Positions 22,201-34,362 of a stretch of 64,000 bases of DNA are shown here, piece by piece. The first letter of the stretch is position 1, and the number at the start of each line of letters is the position of its first letter. Source of the stretch: Chiua virens. Lineage: Eukaryota; Basidiomycota; Agaricomycetes; Boletales; Boletaceae. The notes beneath the pieces are model-generated. The model saw only the letters and a program-made list of their open reading frames with translations, had not been told where the DNA came from and made no database searches. The DNA is taken from NCBI GenBank assembly GCA_019787685.1, contig JAHNUO010000004.1:1736001-1800000 (forward strand), read 5' to 3'. Position numbers and translations under genes: made by a program.

Positions 22201-23521
22201 GATGGACGTGTGCTATATGGCTGTGATTACGGGTAGTAAGTGGCTACATTACCTATCCGTGCAGTGACTCGACATGCGCAATAGTTGTGAAAACATTGTC
22301 CTTTGGCGTGGCCACTTCACCCCCACCGAGGATACCAAATGGGTTAACCTTTCTATCAACGGTGGTGAAGGTCTGTCCCAGATTTGCTCAGGCAGAATGT
22401 ATCTTTCCTGACCACCTTACTAACCAGCTTTCGCTGCGAGCATTTGGGTAAACGACGTCTTTTTGAACACTTCATACGGAAAGTAAGGCTACGTGGCCTA
22501 CTGTCATAGTGCACTGATGATGGACTACTTATCAAGTTCGACCAACAACCAGAACATCTTGGAAGAAACGGACTGAAGTATTCTACTTCCCGCCTGGCTC
22601 GCTACGTTACAACGAAGATAATGTAATCACAATTCTTCAGGTCAGTCGCACGTCCTCAAACTTTGTAACGCTCTTACAAGGTTGACTAGGACAATATGGG
22701 CCTTGATCAGAACGGGGGTAAAATTTGTTAGTGCGAATCTTGTCATCGGCTAATGAGAAGTTATAGATGATCATGTCGACAAAGAGAAGTCCCCACGAGG
22801 CGTACGCGGGTTCATGCTCAATGCCGGTGAATTTGGCGAGTGGAAGGTGCAAGGCAAAGTGGGGGGTTATTCCAAGTTTGTTTCATGTGCAAGCACAGGT
22901 GGAGTCTTTCTGACACTTTGAACAGCTACCCGGACAAAGTCAGAGGTGTCCTCAACGAAGGTGGCCTGTACGGCGAACGATTGGGCTGGCATCTTCCAGG
23001 ATACAACACCTCGTCATGGGAAGCGAGAGATCTTTCTCAAGGTCTTCCAAATGCAACTACGGGCGTCGGGTTTTTCGTGACGACGTTTGAGCTCGACATC
23101 TCGGAGGAACTTGATGTTCTCATGTCTTTCACCTTTGATCGATTTTTCCAGTCTTACCGTGCCCAGCTATATGTGAACGGGTGGATGATGGGAAAGAGAG
23201 TTGCAAACCTCGGGTGTGTATCTTCAATGTCGACGCTTCGATGATTGGTTGACACGGAAAACACTTCTAGACCGCAGTGGAAATTCCCTGTGCAGCAGGG
23301 TATTCTCGATTACAATGGTGTCAAGTATGTCCCATTTATTTAACTGGCCTTTGCCGAGTTGACGACTCGTTAGCACCGTCGCGGTGGCTTTATGGGCCAT
23401 GGAATCGAACCAAATGGTACCGACGTTGGAGTTGACAGTTGATGGGGTTTATGAAGGAGGTGTTGGCGGGATCGAGGTGAATAACCCGAGCTGGACAGCG
23501 GAAGGTAGGGAGGAAAGGTAG
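19252..23521 (+). CDS. GH35 beta-galactosidase with N-terminal membrane anchor
   Basis: Glycoside hydrolase family 35 enzymes release terminal beta-galactose by a retaining mechanism. Visible motifs: SGEFHPFRLPVPGLW, RPG-PYINAETTAGG, the acid/base region IQL-DNEYSQ (Glu in NEY), and the nucleophile region PE-FQGGAFDAWGP. These are followed by GTSWGGLPFPGVY and the jelly-roll domains to the stop at 23519-23521. The protein starts with a hydrophilic ~40-residue segment and one hydrophobic helix (WAFVVLLSAVLSIIVF), predicting a type II anchor rather than a cleaved signal peptide. More than fifteen introns are inferred, two with GC donors (19895-19944 and 20187-20246). Two +1 shifts, near 22000-22020 and 22068, interrupt the frame in otherwise conserved sequence. 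Length is about 1000 residues, normal for fungal GH35. Confidence 0.88.
19895..19944 (+). other. GC-AG intron in the GH35 gene
   Basis: The exon ends CGT CCT G and the intron begins GCATGT and ends CTCCAG. The next exon continues GT CCA TAC ATC AAC GCC GAA, rebuilding the conserved RPGPYINAE motif exactly. No GT donor in the interval keeps this frame. Confidence 0.75.
20187..20246 (+). other. GC-AG intron next to the GH35 acid/base residue
   Basis: The exon ends ATT CAG CTC G, the intron begins GCACGT and ends TTTCAG, and the next exon reads AT AAT GAA TAC TCT, giving IQLDNEYS. The alternative GT four bases downstream gives a stop. The intron lies immediately before the catalytic Glu codon. 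Confidence 0.65.
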
Positions 23522-24197
23522 GAGGAAATATACCCATAACCCCTTTGGTTGCCCAACATCTAGATTTGTTGTCTTGCTTCTGCTATGTTTGTCAATGACG
23601 AAATGCTATTATGCATTCTCGAACGTGGGGTCACTCCGAGCTGCATAATTAGAGCCCTCGGCTTGAAGCTTGCGAGCATGTCTCCATCGCGCCTGGACGC
23701 TGACCGGAAGTACCACGTAGGACATGTACAAACTTTTTATTCACCCACCTGCATCGCAGCGCAATTCCGGTGCTTGACATGGTCGAAGGGAGCAGGGCGA
23801 GGAAGCTGGTTGGGAGGATCCTCTCGTTTGTCCTCGGAGTGGTGGGCAGGCTTGTCTCAGTATGCGACGGCGAACACAGGAATGGGTCAAAGTATAGGGT
23901 CACTTGATGACTATAAAGTTAGTGCCTACGCAGGTCAAGATACAAGGCAAGAGAATCGAGCCAACATCACAGTTTTGGATAGCTATGTATGGGGCAACGC
24001 CAAAAAATATATCTTTGGAGAGAAGTCTATAAAACACTATGGTGCACAGCGGGCCGTCATTAATCATGAACGGCCCAAGAAAATGTCAATGCATGGGAAG
24101 ATGAGGAAGATGGGAAGTGCATATCATGATATATGGATAACAAGAACGAGCCAGCTTTTCCAAATGCAATGCACAAAAAAGTTAATAAGAAACAAAT
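23522..24197. other. Convergent intergenic region (GH35 / antiporter)
   Basis: Two genes end facing each other across about 680 bases. A 213-codon plus-strand frame (23585-24226) occupies it and overlaps the antiporter 3' end, but its sequence is compositionally unstructured and matches nothing recognisable. It is best read as paired 3' UTRs. Confidence 0.4.
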
Positions 24198-27069
24198 TTA
24201 AGGCCTTGGGGGAAGCTCGAAGGTGACTTTTCCTCTTGTGGCCTCTGCGTCGTCGTCCACAAGAGCGTCATCGGCTGGACCGTTGGGTGGGGACGGCGGG
24301 GACGATTCATTTTGCAACACACCGTTGCGCGGGGTACTCGTGCCGGAACGCGGTTCGTCCGCAAACCGGATTGAGCGCGAAGGCGACACGTCCCGAGAGT
24401 GATCTGACAATAGAGACTCAAGCCGTCGATGATGGAAAGAGGGACGAGACGATAGACGACTGGACTTGCGCTCATGAAATGCACTTCGACCGCGCTGGTC
24501 GACATCCTCCTCAGGTATATCAGGCTCGTTTCCCATGGGAACGAGAGTTGCAGACGTGGACGTAGATAGTTGAGAGGACGTGCTTTTCTCGCTTGTCGAA
24601 GGTGCCTGGGCGACCATTACTTTGAACGTGATGCTAGTATTGGTGTTGCCGAAGGGGGTTGCGGCCCCTCCGTGTACCCGACGCCGTCCACGCTACGGGT
24701 GGTGTACTACCGTTTCCGTTGTCTTCACAGGCTTCGTCGTCCAACTCGCCTTCAGCGTGTGTCACGGGAATTGGCTCTGGATATTGGGGTCCAGCTCCGA
24801 CGGGGGAGGAAACATCCTGTGAGGCCTTCTCCCCACCCAGTTCTGGACTCTTAGGAGCAGCCTCAGATGGAATGGCCCGGACGGAGATGAATGTAAGAAA
24901 GCGCTCTCTGAATGTGGTTTCCAGGAGGCGGAGAACGCTCCTGACATATACGCGCGATGGACCACTTGAACGTCAACCTGGTAAGAAAGCGTCAGCGCAT
25001 ACACTCTTCAAGATACAAGTCACGGACACGCACCTCTTTTCCAGGTCCTTCCCACTGTTCTACAACCTTATCCGAACCTTCCTTCCATTCCATTGTGATC
25101 TCCGTTCCGTCCGGAGGGTATTGCTTCTTCGCTGTTTCCTCCTCCTTGGACGTTTCCTCAGCTTTTACTGGTACCGTCTTCACGCGGAGCCTTTCCATCA
25201 ATACTCGTGCGTCTGCTCTCCATGATCGTTTTTTCTTCTTCAGTGAGCCCGGCCCGTCCATTTTCCATGGCGTCGGGATCCCGATTGATAACTACGTCCT
25301 CGGCGCGTGTAACGTGTCGCGTATAAGTGGCCCAGTCAGGACCAGATGCATGGCGGGACCACGTCCGCGAGGAAACTGAGTGAACACGGCGTCCGAGAGA
25401 GAAGAATGGGATGGACAATCCATGTATCGCGACACTACAGAGCACGATGAACGCGACAATGGGCTGGATGGTGGCAGCAAGGAACTCGGCTCGGTTGGCC
25501 GGGGGATCGGAGGGCTTCGGGAGGTTAACAACTGCGTAAGTGGATATGTACACAGCTCCTGAACGGGAAGAACAAACACGTCACTGGTGTGCCTGGACTA
25601 GGATGTATGCACTCACCAATGCCTACGGGTCCGAAATGACCACTAAAGAGAGCTTCCCGGAATGTCTTTACGTCAGGTATAAATTTGTACAAGGCCACCA
25701 TGATGGGGAGTCGCTTGAGCAGTAAGATGAGAACTGCGATGGCAATAAGGCGGCCGACGTGCAACGTCAAAGTCTCGTTGTTGAAGCTATCAAAGGGCAT
25801 CCAAGCACCAACGTACACGAATGATGCAACGTTGAAGAGTAAATCTATTACTGAACTGAACACCGCTTCCTCTGTTTGTCGGTTGAAGAAACCATCCCAT
25901 GCAAAGGCTGTCCCGCAGCAGAAGGAGGCGAGGAGGTCGTCAGAGCCGAGAATTGTCATGATGCCGATTGTAAGAAATGCGAGCGAGACGTACTGCGCAA
26001 CGTACGACTGACGGTCAATCAAGTCTTTACGTTGGCAAAACTTCATGAGATGCCGGAATCCGAAACCCAAGGCTGATCCAAAGGCGACGCTGAGGCAGAT
26101 CTCATCTGTATGGTTTCATGAACATACATCCAAAGATGAACAAGGAGACTGACAAAGCCAGAGAACCACAAACCAGTCTCGGACAGCAAGACCAGGTGAA
26201 GCATCCATGATAAGATAAATGGAAATGAAAAGGAAGGGATATGCAGCTCCGTCATTGCATCCAGCCTCCGCGGACAGTAGATGGCGTATATGTGCGGGGA
26301 CGTGCTTATCTGCATACTTTCCTCCAACGACTGCGGCGGCAAGGATGGGATCAGTGGGCGTTAGACATGCGGCGACGGCAAGACTAGAAAGGAAGTCGAG
26401 CCCGGGAATGAAGGCGTAAATTAAGCCGGCGGAGACAAACCACCCCTATTGGCCATGATGAGAGATGGAATTAAGGTCGAGAGGGGTAAACCCACCCAAG
26501 TCATGACAGGACCAAGTAGAAAAAGCAAGCTCTTCCAATGACGGGCAACGTAGGCTTTTGGAAGCTCGACACCGATGGCAAAAACACCGACAGCGAGGAC
26601 AACACGGGTAACTTCGAGAGTGATGATATTTGACACGTATTCATTACCAGCCCAACCGCGGGGATCGAAGATGCCAGCACCGTAGGGTCCTGGGTTGCGT
26701 GATAACGGGTCAGAGTGGCATTAAGTAACTGACCGAGGAGCGTGTACGCACCTATGATGACACCAAAGAGAAAGGCCCAACATGCTTCTCCTATGTACAA
26801 CTGTCGTTGCGATGAGCATCATGGCGAAGGTGATCAAGGGCGCATGCCAAGACGAACCTTTTCACGAATAAAAAGTGAAAACATGCCAAACTAGTTGCCA
26901 TTCATTTCAGGTCAAACTGAAAGGAGAGGTAATAATGGACCTGACCAGGGCAACGAAACCACCCAAACATGCATAGGCGATGTGGGGGGTTGTTAAACTA
27001 AGCTAATCAGGGATGAGCGGGTAAGAGGGGATGGAAGACACTATTGGTACTCACCAGGTGATACGCCAT
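24198..27069 (-). CDS. NHA1: Nha1/Sod2-type plasma-membrane Na+/H+ antiporter
   Basis: The start codon (27067-27069) gives MAYHL, split by an intron. Helices follow the fungal Nha1 order: KEKLYIGEACWAFLFGVIIG, ITLEVTRVVLAVGVFAIGVE-LPKAYV, a stretch ending CLTPTDPILAAAVVGGKYAD, then EAGCNDGAAYPFLFISIYLI. Next come GFGFRHLMKFCQRK, TILGSDDLLASFCCGTAFAW and HFGPVGIGAVYISTYAV. The ND and DD acidic motifs are those used for cation binding in this family. A long hydrophilic tail with acidic and Ser/Arg-rich stretches (about 350 residues, ending at 24198) corresponds to the regulatory Nha1 C-terminal domain. Nha1 exports Na+ and K+ in exchange for protons. No frameshift was found at the joins checked. 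Confidence 0.92.
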
Positions 27070-29986
27070 GACGTTGACCCGATGGACAAGGAAGACGTTA
27101 GAGGGCGTGAGTCGTGGCCGTCGTGAAGGCTTTTATGGGTCCGATAACCAGAGCGGTGGTGAGGATGTGGGCGGTCAAAGTGAAAGGACGGGGGCCACCA
27201 AATTGAAGCAGCCGTACTTGTACTCGCCGGACCGACTCTCGGCAGGTACAGTAATTATGGAAATTATGTCAGCACAACGAAGCCAAGCGTTTTGACTCGA
27301 ACGTGCTGTTGGTGGCGTTGAGACCAGGGAGTCAGGGACACTGAGTCAAATGACACAATGTACTTACTTCGTACTAGCTTGCTTTTATAGAAAAGAGGGC
27401 AGAGTCTCCGGAGGATCCATCATATCCATGTTGCACACGTTCTAACCTCACTTCACTGCGGAGCCGAGCCAAAGTTGGAGGAATGACTCTTCAAGTTCGC
27501 CGGTGTATCATAAGTATGATACGGTACGTCTACTAGGTCACCGTATCTCCAGAAGAGTGTCCTCCACTTATCCCCGCATAGCCTTCAAAGACCCTTTTCC
27601 TCCCACACAGCCTTCGATAAACACCTGAAGAGTTTTGTATTATTCGTTCCTTTCCTGCGAAACCCCACCGCGAACGACGTAACGAAACCTCTGACGTCTG
27701 TTTCCCTTCCAGTTTTTACGTCTTAACTTCGTCGGGCGTAAATTTTTTACCGCTTACTCAGGTACATGGTTGCCACAAGCAACAGGCACTGTACCCTTTT
27801 ATGTACTCGGTCGCTAAGTACTTATATCTGAATCATATCGGTGTCGCTGCGAGTCGACGATCAGTGACAAGGACAGTCTGGTGCGTCCGAGGCATATCTC
27901 TGCGGGACTGGAGAGAGCTTATCTTTCTATGATTGATCCCGGTCATCTTACAACGGGACATTCCGCGTTTCTGTCCAGGGCGGCGTTGATCAGATCATGA
28001 TCCGCTGTGAAAACTTATCATTACGGCGTTGCTTGCTAAAAAAAGGTGCTCGGCCGACACCCCGTTTTCTTTCTTCCTCTTTTTTACGCACCCCGAACCT
28101 TACAAGGTCATATTATTTTGCCACAACCTGTACGATTGCCAGCTCATTGGATATCGATCTGAATTCACTTAGGGTTTGCCGCATGCGGACAATTGCGTCC
28201 GAGTCTGCGTGTTGGTTGACTAAGCCAATGAACCCTCAACCAACCCTAGAAATCCCCTCGGAAGTTCATTAATGTCAGCTCCACGCAGTCAATAGTCTAG
28301 CCTGTCATCGATTCATCCTCGACCGAGGCGCGTCTCGGGTTATCCCAGCATTCCATTATTTCCTCGATCAGCTGAAATTGTGGCTTCCAGCACTTGACGA
28401 GAGACCGTGTCAAAGGCAATGCCAGCAACCTCGACGCCTCATTGTCCCAGTCCGCATTGTTGCCTTGGTTTCGATCTGCACATCACCTAGCACACAACAT
28501 GCCCCTCGTTGATATCCTTGCATGGTATTCTTGCCCCCGAGGAGGATAGTCATCTTTTCCAGTCGGCACCTGGAACAATGGTGAGTAGTAATACAGAACA
28601 GAGAGCATCAGAACCGGTCCGCCGCGGACTATCATAGCGTCAGCCGAGCATGAGCAAATGATACGGTAGATAAAACTCACTTGCAATCACTCCGTTCTGA
28701 TAGGAAAGATGACTATTTTGAGTCGTTCTCAGGCTATGTGGAAGCTCGAACGCTCACTGCTTCCATTTGAACCAAGCCCCATTTTCATCTCACTATCAAT
28801 TTCTGTATGCCTTTGGTGCATAGACTGGTGTGCATATTACTTAATCAAAGCAGTTGCTCCGCAACTGCCTCTCTCCAGACAACCATGATTAGCCACTCGA
28901 CACAATTTTGTAAGTAAATGTTCCACAGCCAGTTACTATAGAATATCGGTCCCTTTCAATTGTGTTCCTATCTTACGAATGTCCAGTAAAAGGTGCTGAT
29001 CTGCCAAGGCCCAACGACAGTTGGATCACAAATCCATCTCGTCTACATATTACTCCTGGACACCAGGGTGTCTCCGGGTCTGATTAATACAGCTCTAGTC
29101 ACACGACCCAATTCGCGCACGCCAGGCTGGCACAATGTGTACCTCGCTAGTACATTCTGAGACTTGTCCCTCGCCTGAGGTACCCGCCCGCTCGCACCCG
29201 CTCCACAACCTTCTCTTACCCCGCTTTTACTCCGTCGCCGCCTTCCGATTACCTCCGCTCTGTCTTGCCTCCGCTTCTTCTATACAGATAGGCCCTTGAT
29301 GCGTCTTGAATCGTTTTTCCGCTCGCTTGCTCTCCCCCGCACTCGCTCCTCCAGTCCTCCTGAATCGACCGCACCGTGCTCGATCGCACCGATATCCCGG
29401 CTCGCTCCCTCAAGCTTGCGACGCAGTCCCACATTCCTCTCCGTTCGGTGCTCGCTTGCCGCACCGAGTAGCGCTCCTTGCCCCCAACGCATTGTCTTCG
29501 CGTCACCTGCTTCCGAGCCAACCCGCCACCTGCGTTGCGGCGCACTTCTTCATGACGTCCCATCGTTCGCATCACCTTCACTGGCGACCTGAATGAACTG
29601 TCAAATCGTCACCAATAGTCTCGATAATACTGTGATTTGACCCAGACAACACCAAGTGAGATCGGACGCACACATGCGTATCATAATGTAAGATGGATGG
29701 TACGCATGTCATTCAGTAGGTTTTGAACGACACTGGCTGGAGTGATTGCCATGACGCGGAGATGGGGGCTCTAGAATCTCGGTCAGTCCATGCGCCGAAG
29801 GGGTGTGTTCTTAGTTTCCGCTAGTTCATTCACTCATAGTTTCCATTCTTGCACTTGGGACACTCATGCAATACCCCTTTCCCCCTCCTACATGGTAGCG
29901 GTCGACGTGCATAGATAGACAGGTATCATACACTCCTCGCTGATAGACCCGAATTCATTCTGGCTGATACACATATGCCGAGACTG
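27070..29986. other. Long intergenic region with a C-rich island
   Basis: Nearly 3 kb separates the antiporter start from the carboxypeptidase stop, with no gene recognised. 27070-27800 should be the antiporter promoter and 5' UTR. The interval 29180-29590 stands out as strongly pyrimidine-biased and GC-rich (many CTCGC and CGCTC words), with open frames on both strands that look like composition artefacts. The rest has no repeat, RNA gene or coding signature visible by eye. Confidence 0.4.
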
Positions 29987-32045
29987 TCAGAACTCCTGCT
30001 TCGCCAGCCACCTCTGCACAAGTGCCAGTGCCTCCTTTGGCTTGTCATACGGAACCTGATACGCTGATCAGAATCAACTTCCAGCGAAGCCAACGAGAGT
30101 ACTCACCATGTGCCCCGCCCCATCGACAGTAGCAAACGTCAGCCCATTCGCACTCCTTGTCCTACCCACCACCTGTCCATCGAGCTGCCATTCTCTCAAC
30201 GGACTGACTCACGAACGCCTCCTGTCCAGTCCAGGGCATCTTCAGCGTCCAACGCTCGTTGCCGAGCCAGTTGCAAATCCAGTCGTACGTGCCGACGTAG
30301 ATGAGCGCACGAACACCGCGTTCGAGGAGTGCTGAGATATGGGTATATGTCTGGTGATATTCGTCCTGAGTGACAGTAAATGCACTGAAAACCGAGTCAC
30401 TGCAGGAGCTGAAGTTGGTTGTGATAGACGGGTCCACGCCAAGCAATGTGCGGGTGGAGGGAAGGTCGAGATAGTTGACTACGTTCCTAGAACCAGGTCA
30501 GGGCGAGCACGTCAGGACAGATGAAATCGTTCCTTACTTTGTAACTGGGTAACAGAGACTGTCGGGGTCACCCTCGCATGGCTTGCTAATGTCATATGGG
30601 TTCATACCTGTAAAATATTAATAAGGACGGTTCCAGCTAAGAAATTAGTTGGCTTTGGTCATACCGGTAGCAAAAAACGGATCAGAAATCTCGCTGTCAC
30701 AAAAGTCCCGTGCATGCGCCGCAACTCAAAGCATCGTACTGGTCGACACACGACTCGAGAGTCCATTTCTGGCATCGAGGTAGCTATACCGAAAACTTTA
30801 GACTTGGTGGGCGGTCTTCAACATGAAGGACAATACTCACTGCTTGTTTCATCCGTATACATGACCTCGATAAGGTTCAGATCCAGGTATTCTGTACAAC
30901 TATAATGACAACTTACGAGATGCTCGCAATGGGAAACACCGAAGTAGCCGTGCAAACCATATCGACGTACGACGGCGTCATCGTGAAATAGTCAGTCATA
31001 CCATTCCCTGATCATAGCGATTGGTTAGTCGTACCCGGCACAAAATGTCGACATACCAATCATAACCGATTGCAGATTGATGGGTGTCAATCCGGCCTCA
31101 ACCAGCTTCGCATTCTGATCGTACACTTCGGCTGCAAAGACGGGAATGTAGCGACCCTAGATAAGAAGGTTCACTTAGGTTTGTCTCCTGGGAACATCTA
31201 ATTTGGGCACACTGACACCATATGATTCGCCTGCCATATGGAACGCACGACCTTTGAACTGATCAAAGTTCTCGAAGAAGATAGCGACGAAAGCAGGCGA
31301 TATCCTTCGCTGCCTCCTCTGTCGTGCTCTGTTAAGTAGTGGGTGAGATATGTAGGACATTCGTGCGGACACCAAACATCCTACATACCACGTATTCGCC
31401 ATAGTCGGCATATGAAAACCCGACACCGATGGGCTGGTCGACAAAGAAAATGTTGGCGTTGGTGTTCCACGATTCAGGATGGTAGGTCGTGCCGTTTCCG
31501 GAAAGCGCTCTGCATGGACCGAGTTCCATAAGGAGACCGAGACCGGAAGAGCATCCTGGGCCTGTATTCGATTGTGAATTATCATGCATTATTGTGTCAA
31601 GAGATAGGATACCCACCACCGTTGGTCCAGAAGATGACATCGTCTGTCGCAGGATCATTGCGGCTCTCGAAGAAGTAGAAAAAGATGTGCCGAGCTTCGA
31701 TGTCGACGTAGCCTGTGTAAGCACTTGTTTTTTAAACGTCGGTTAGAAAGTTGGCCAGGACAGAGTTGGTGTGGCCAATTTACTTTGCAGTCCCGTCGCA
31801 AAAGTCTGATTTTTTGACCCTAACACTGTGGTTTGGAAAGTAGGGTGACCGAGAGTGGTGAAGGTATCAGCCGATAGGGCACTGAGATGTTCTACCGGGG
31901 TAAACAACCCATCGTCGTACGATGCGGCGTGAACGGGTTTGGGATGGTAAGTCTGAGAAGAAAGTTGGTTCAGACTCAGGACCGACTGCGACGACGCGTG
32001 GCTGAGAGCAGCCAGCGAGAGCAAGGCTATTCCACTGAGAAACAT
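29987..32045 (-). CDS. Secreted or vacuolar serine carboxypeptidase (S10 family)
   Basis: The ATG at 32043-32045 begins [19 protein letters not shown], a clear signal peptide. A propeptide-like region precedes the catalytic domain. S10 hallmarks: [20 protein letters not shown] (oxyanion hole), [22 protein letters not shown] (nucleophile Ser), a later [10 protein letters not shown] (catalytic Asp region) and GAGHM-VPYDKP (catalytic His), ending RWLAKQEF at 29987. The enzyme removes C-terminal residues at acidic pH. Several introns are supported by these motif joins. One extra base (A at 31295, + strand) shifts the frame between EEAAKDIA and [10 protein letters not shown]; the flanks are well conserved, so sequencing error is likely. 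The gene lies 150 bp downstream of Nop12 on the same strand. Confidence 0.9.
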
Positions 32046-32195
32046 TGTCAACGGAGAATTGGACACACAACTTACGGGTCGTATTTATTACAGCCCGGCC
32101 GCCATGACTTCCCGATTTAGCCCATGCATGAACGAGTCTCACACGACGGTGTCCGTCGACTGTCTGGATTTTACAAAGTAAACGCGCGTTGCAAA

Positions 32196-34092
32196 CTACT
32201 TTTTTGTATTTCTCTTCGCCATGCTTTTCTCGCTCCGCACCCTCCCCTTCTTCGTAGTTGCGCCACCAAGCTTGTTAGCAGCACTCGTTTTGCGTACCCT
32301 CTCCCGCTCTTTACCCTTCACAGGTACGCCCTCTTTCGCTAGCGTCATCCTAGCCTTCTTCTTGGCGACTCTTCGAGCCACGCGCTCAGCATCCGCTGCC
32401 TTGACGCGCTTGCGCTCTTCCTTGGTCAGTGTAGCCAGTTTTTCGCCAAGCGATGGGTCGCCCTTGGGAACAGACGGTATAGGAGCAGGCTTAGAGGCCT
32501 TGACAAGTTTGGAAGAAGGTTCTTTCTTGACGGAAGAGCTACTCGGTATCGACTTACACCGCTGGACACGCAGCTTTCGCTTTGCAAACTTGAGCTTCCC
32601 TGGTTCAAGTGCGAGAATTTCGTCGACACATGTCCGATCCTGAACGCCTTGTTCAACGCACTGCTGGCATTCTAATGGTGATGAAAGGGACACGAACCGA
32701 GAATTGTACGTAGGCAAAACCTTTTCCGAGTTGAGTGTCCTTGTCGCGAACCACGCGTACACGGGTGACCCAATGCTTTGGCTTATCCTCGTTTTCCGAT
32801 CCTTCAGCATCAGGAAGCCCCCGTTCTGCGGCCACGATCCCCTCGAAAAATACCCGCAGATCCTCTTCCTTGCTCGCAAAATCGAGGTTGCCTACGAAAA
32901 TGCTAAGCTTGGGATTCCCAACAATCGAACTGAGGATTGTGTTATCCGGTAGAATTTCAGTTGTCGATGCTTTCACGACAGCATCAACGCGAAGCATTCG
33001 ATCTAGAAACATTGTGCCGTTACACTTCTCGACGGCCAAACATGCAGCTTCGAAAGGATCCTTAACGGAAGGTGGAGGCGGCAAGTTTGGTGGTCGTGGA
33101 AGTAATGGTGGGTGTGCAAAGACAATATAGGCGTGCACAGAGTCGGCGTCTGAGTGAATGTCCTTGTTAATAAATGCGATCTTCTTTTTTTGACTGAGAG
33201 TTAAAATTTCTTCTCGTCTGTCTTAGACTCATCTGTGCCGCGAGCGTCTCGCCACGAGACCGTACGGTCTCGATCGTGTTGCCGAGGTTGCTTGCTCTTT
33301 TTCGCTTCATCGCCTTCTTCGGGAAGTTTCGAAGTAGGCGTTTGGAACGCAACTGAACGAAAGCGGGTAGATTCGATCTTGGCTGTTGGCACAAGAGCGA
33401 GTATATGCCGATGTAGTTGTTTTTGCAAGGGCTATCAGAAGCTCATCATCAACCAATAACGGCAGGGAGAATTGCTCCCACTTACATGCTTCACCGCTAC
33501 TTCTGGAACGAGATTGCCAACGAATATCGTACGCGCGTCGCGCATCTGCTTTGTTTCGTCCGGCGGTGCATACTTCTCCTTTCTGCTCGCTGACTTTTTC
33601 GGTTTACCCTGTCGCATGGTCTCGTGGATCAACTTTGGGGGGTGGTCTTTGTCTCCATCTTCGTCGGCGCTTTCCAAGCCAGAGGACACGCCCTTCGAGC
33701 TTTCGGACGCCTCTGCATCAGAGATTGCGGATTCCGATACGGGCTTCGAGGCAATCCTCGCGCGTTTCTTCCCATTTTTCCGCTCCTTCTCCTGGTGAGG
33801 AAAGGGAGGACCTGGGCAGTTCGGAAGGTTTGGCGCGTTTGCTGACCGGTTCATCCGGGATCACGTCGGATCTACGTTTCTTCTTCACCTTCTCTGCAGC
33901 AGGATCATCCTTGGAGGTGGAGTCTGGACGGTCCTCCGTCGCCTGACCATGAAGTGATCAGACGAACATGGTATGATAAAAAAAATGTTCAAAGCAACGT
34001 GCCTCGGAACGGAAAAGAGCATCAAGCTCAGTATCTATGGCTTTTTTCTTGCCAGAAGCCTTCGCTCCCAGGAGAAAGGTTGTGAGACTCAT
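32196..34092 (-). CDS. NOP12: Nop12/RBM34-like nucleolar RNA-binding protein
   Basis: The start (34090-34092) gives MSLTTFLLGAKASGKKKAID. After a Lys/Glu/Ser-rich acidic-basic region come RRM1 (ARTIFVGNLVPEVAV) and RRM2 (KLSIFVGNLDFASKEEDLRV with KGFAYVQF as RNP1). The signature C-terminal block is DRTCVDEILALEPGKLKFA then KRKLRVQRC. The last ~110 residues are strongly basic, typical for nucleolar retention. Nop12 acts in 60S subunit assembly and 5.8S rRNA processing. An intron at ~32661-32717 (GTTCGT...TTCAG) joins YVQFS to DRTCVDE. Near 33205-33210 the frame drops by one in a T run (KKF then LTLSQKKKIAFINK), consistent with a homopolymer deletion. Function is from family knowledge; domain order is seen directly. 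Confidence 0.88.
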
Positions 34093-34362
34093 CAGGTTAC
34101 ATAGACTGACTAAGCATCCACAACTTCACAGTGGCTATGCCAAGTAGATTACGGCGGTGATTCCTGCTTGCAGAACATGTACACATTGATATTCAAATAA
34201 TGTTAATGATAATACACCAGTGGTGCGGAAAGACGATCTCCATGAATAACGTGTACAGTGCTGCGTCACACTCGTCGACTTGGACTCCGAACCGCCTCCT
34301 GAAGCACAAGCGAAGAAAGAAAGGCCGATGTCACCAACTGGGCCACCAACACCATGCCCGCC

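Noticed and set aside
23585..24226. 213-codon plus-strand frame between GH35 and the antiporter
   Set aside because: Composition is unstructured, it overlaps the antiporter 3' end, and convergent 3' UTRs explain the interval.
29249..29596. Overlapping frames on both strands in the C-rich island
   Set aside because: All are rich in Arg/Ser/Pro or Arg/Gly as expected from base composition alone; no motif or splice support.
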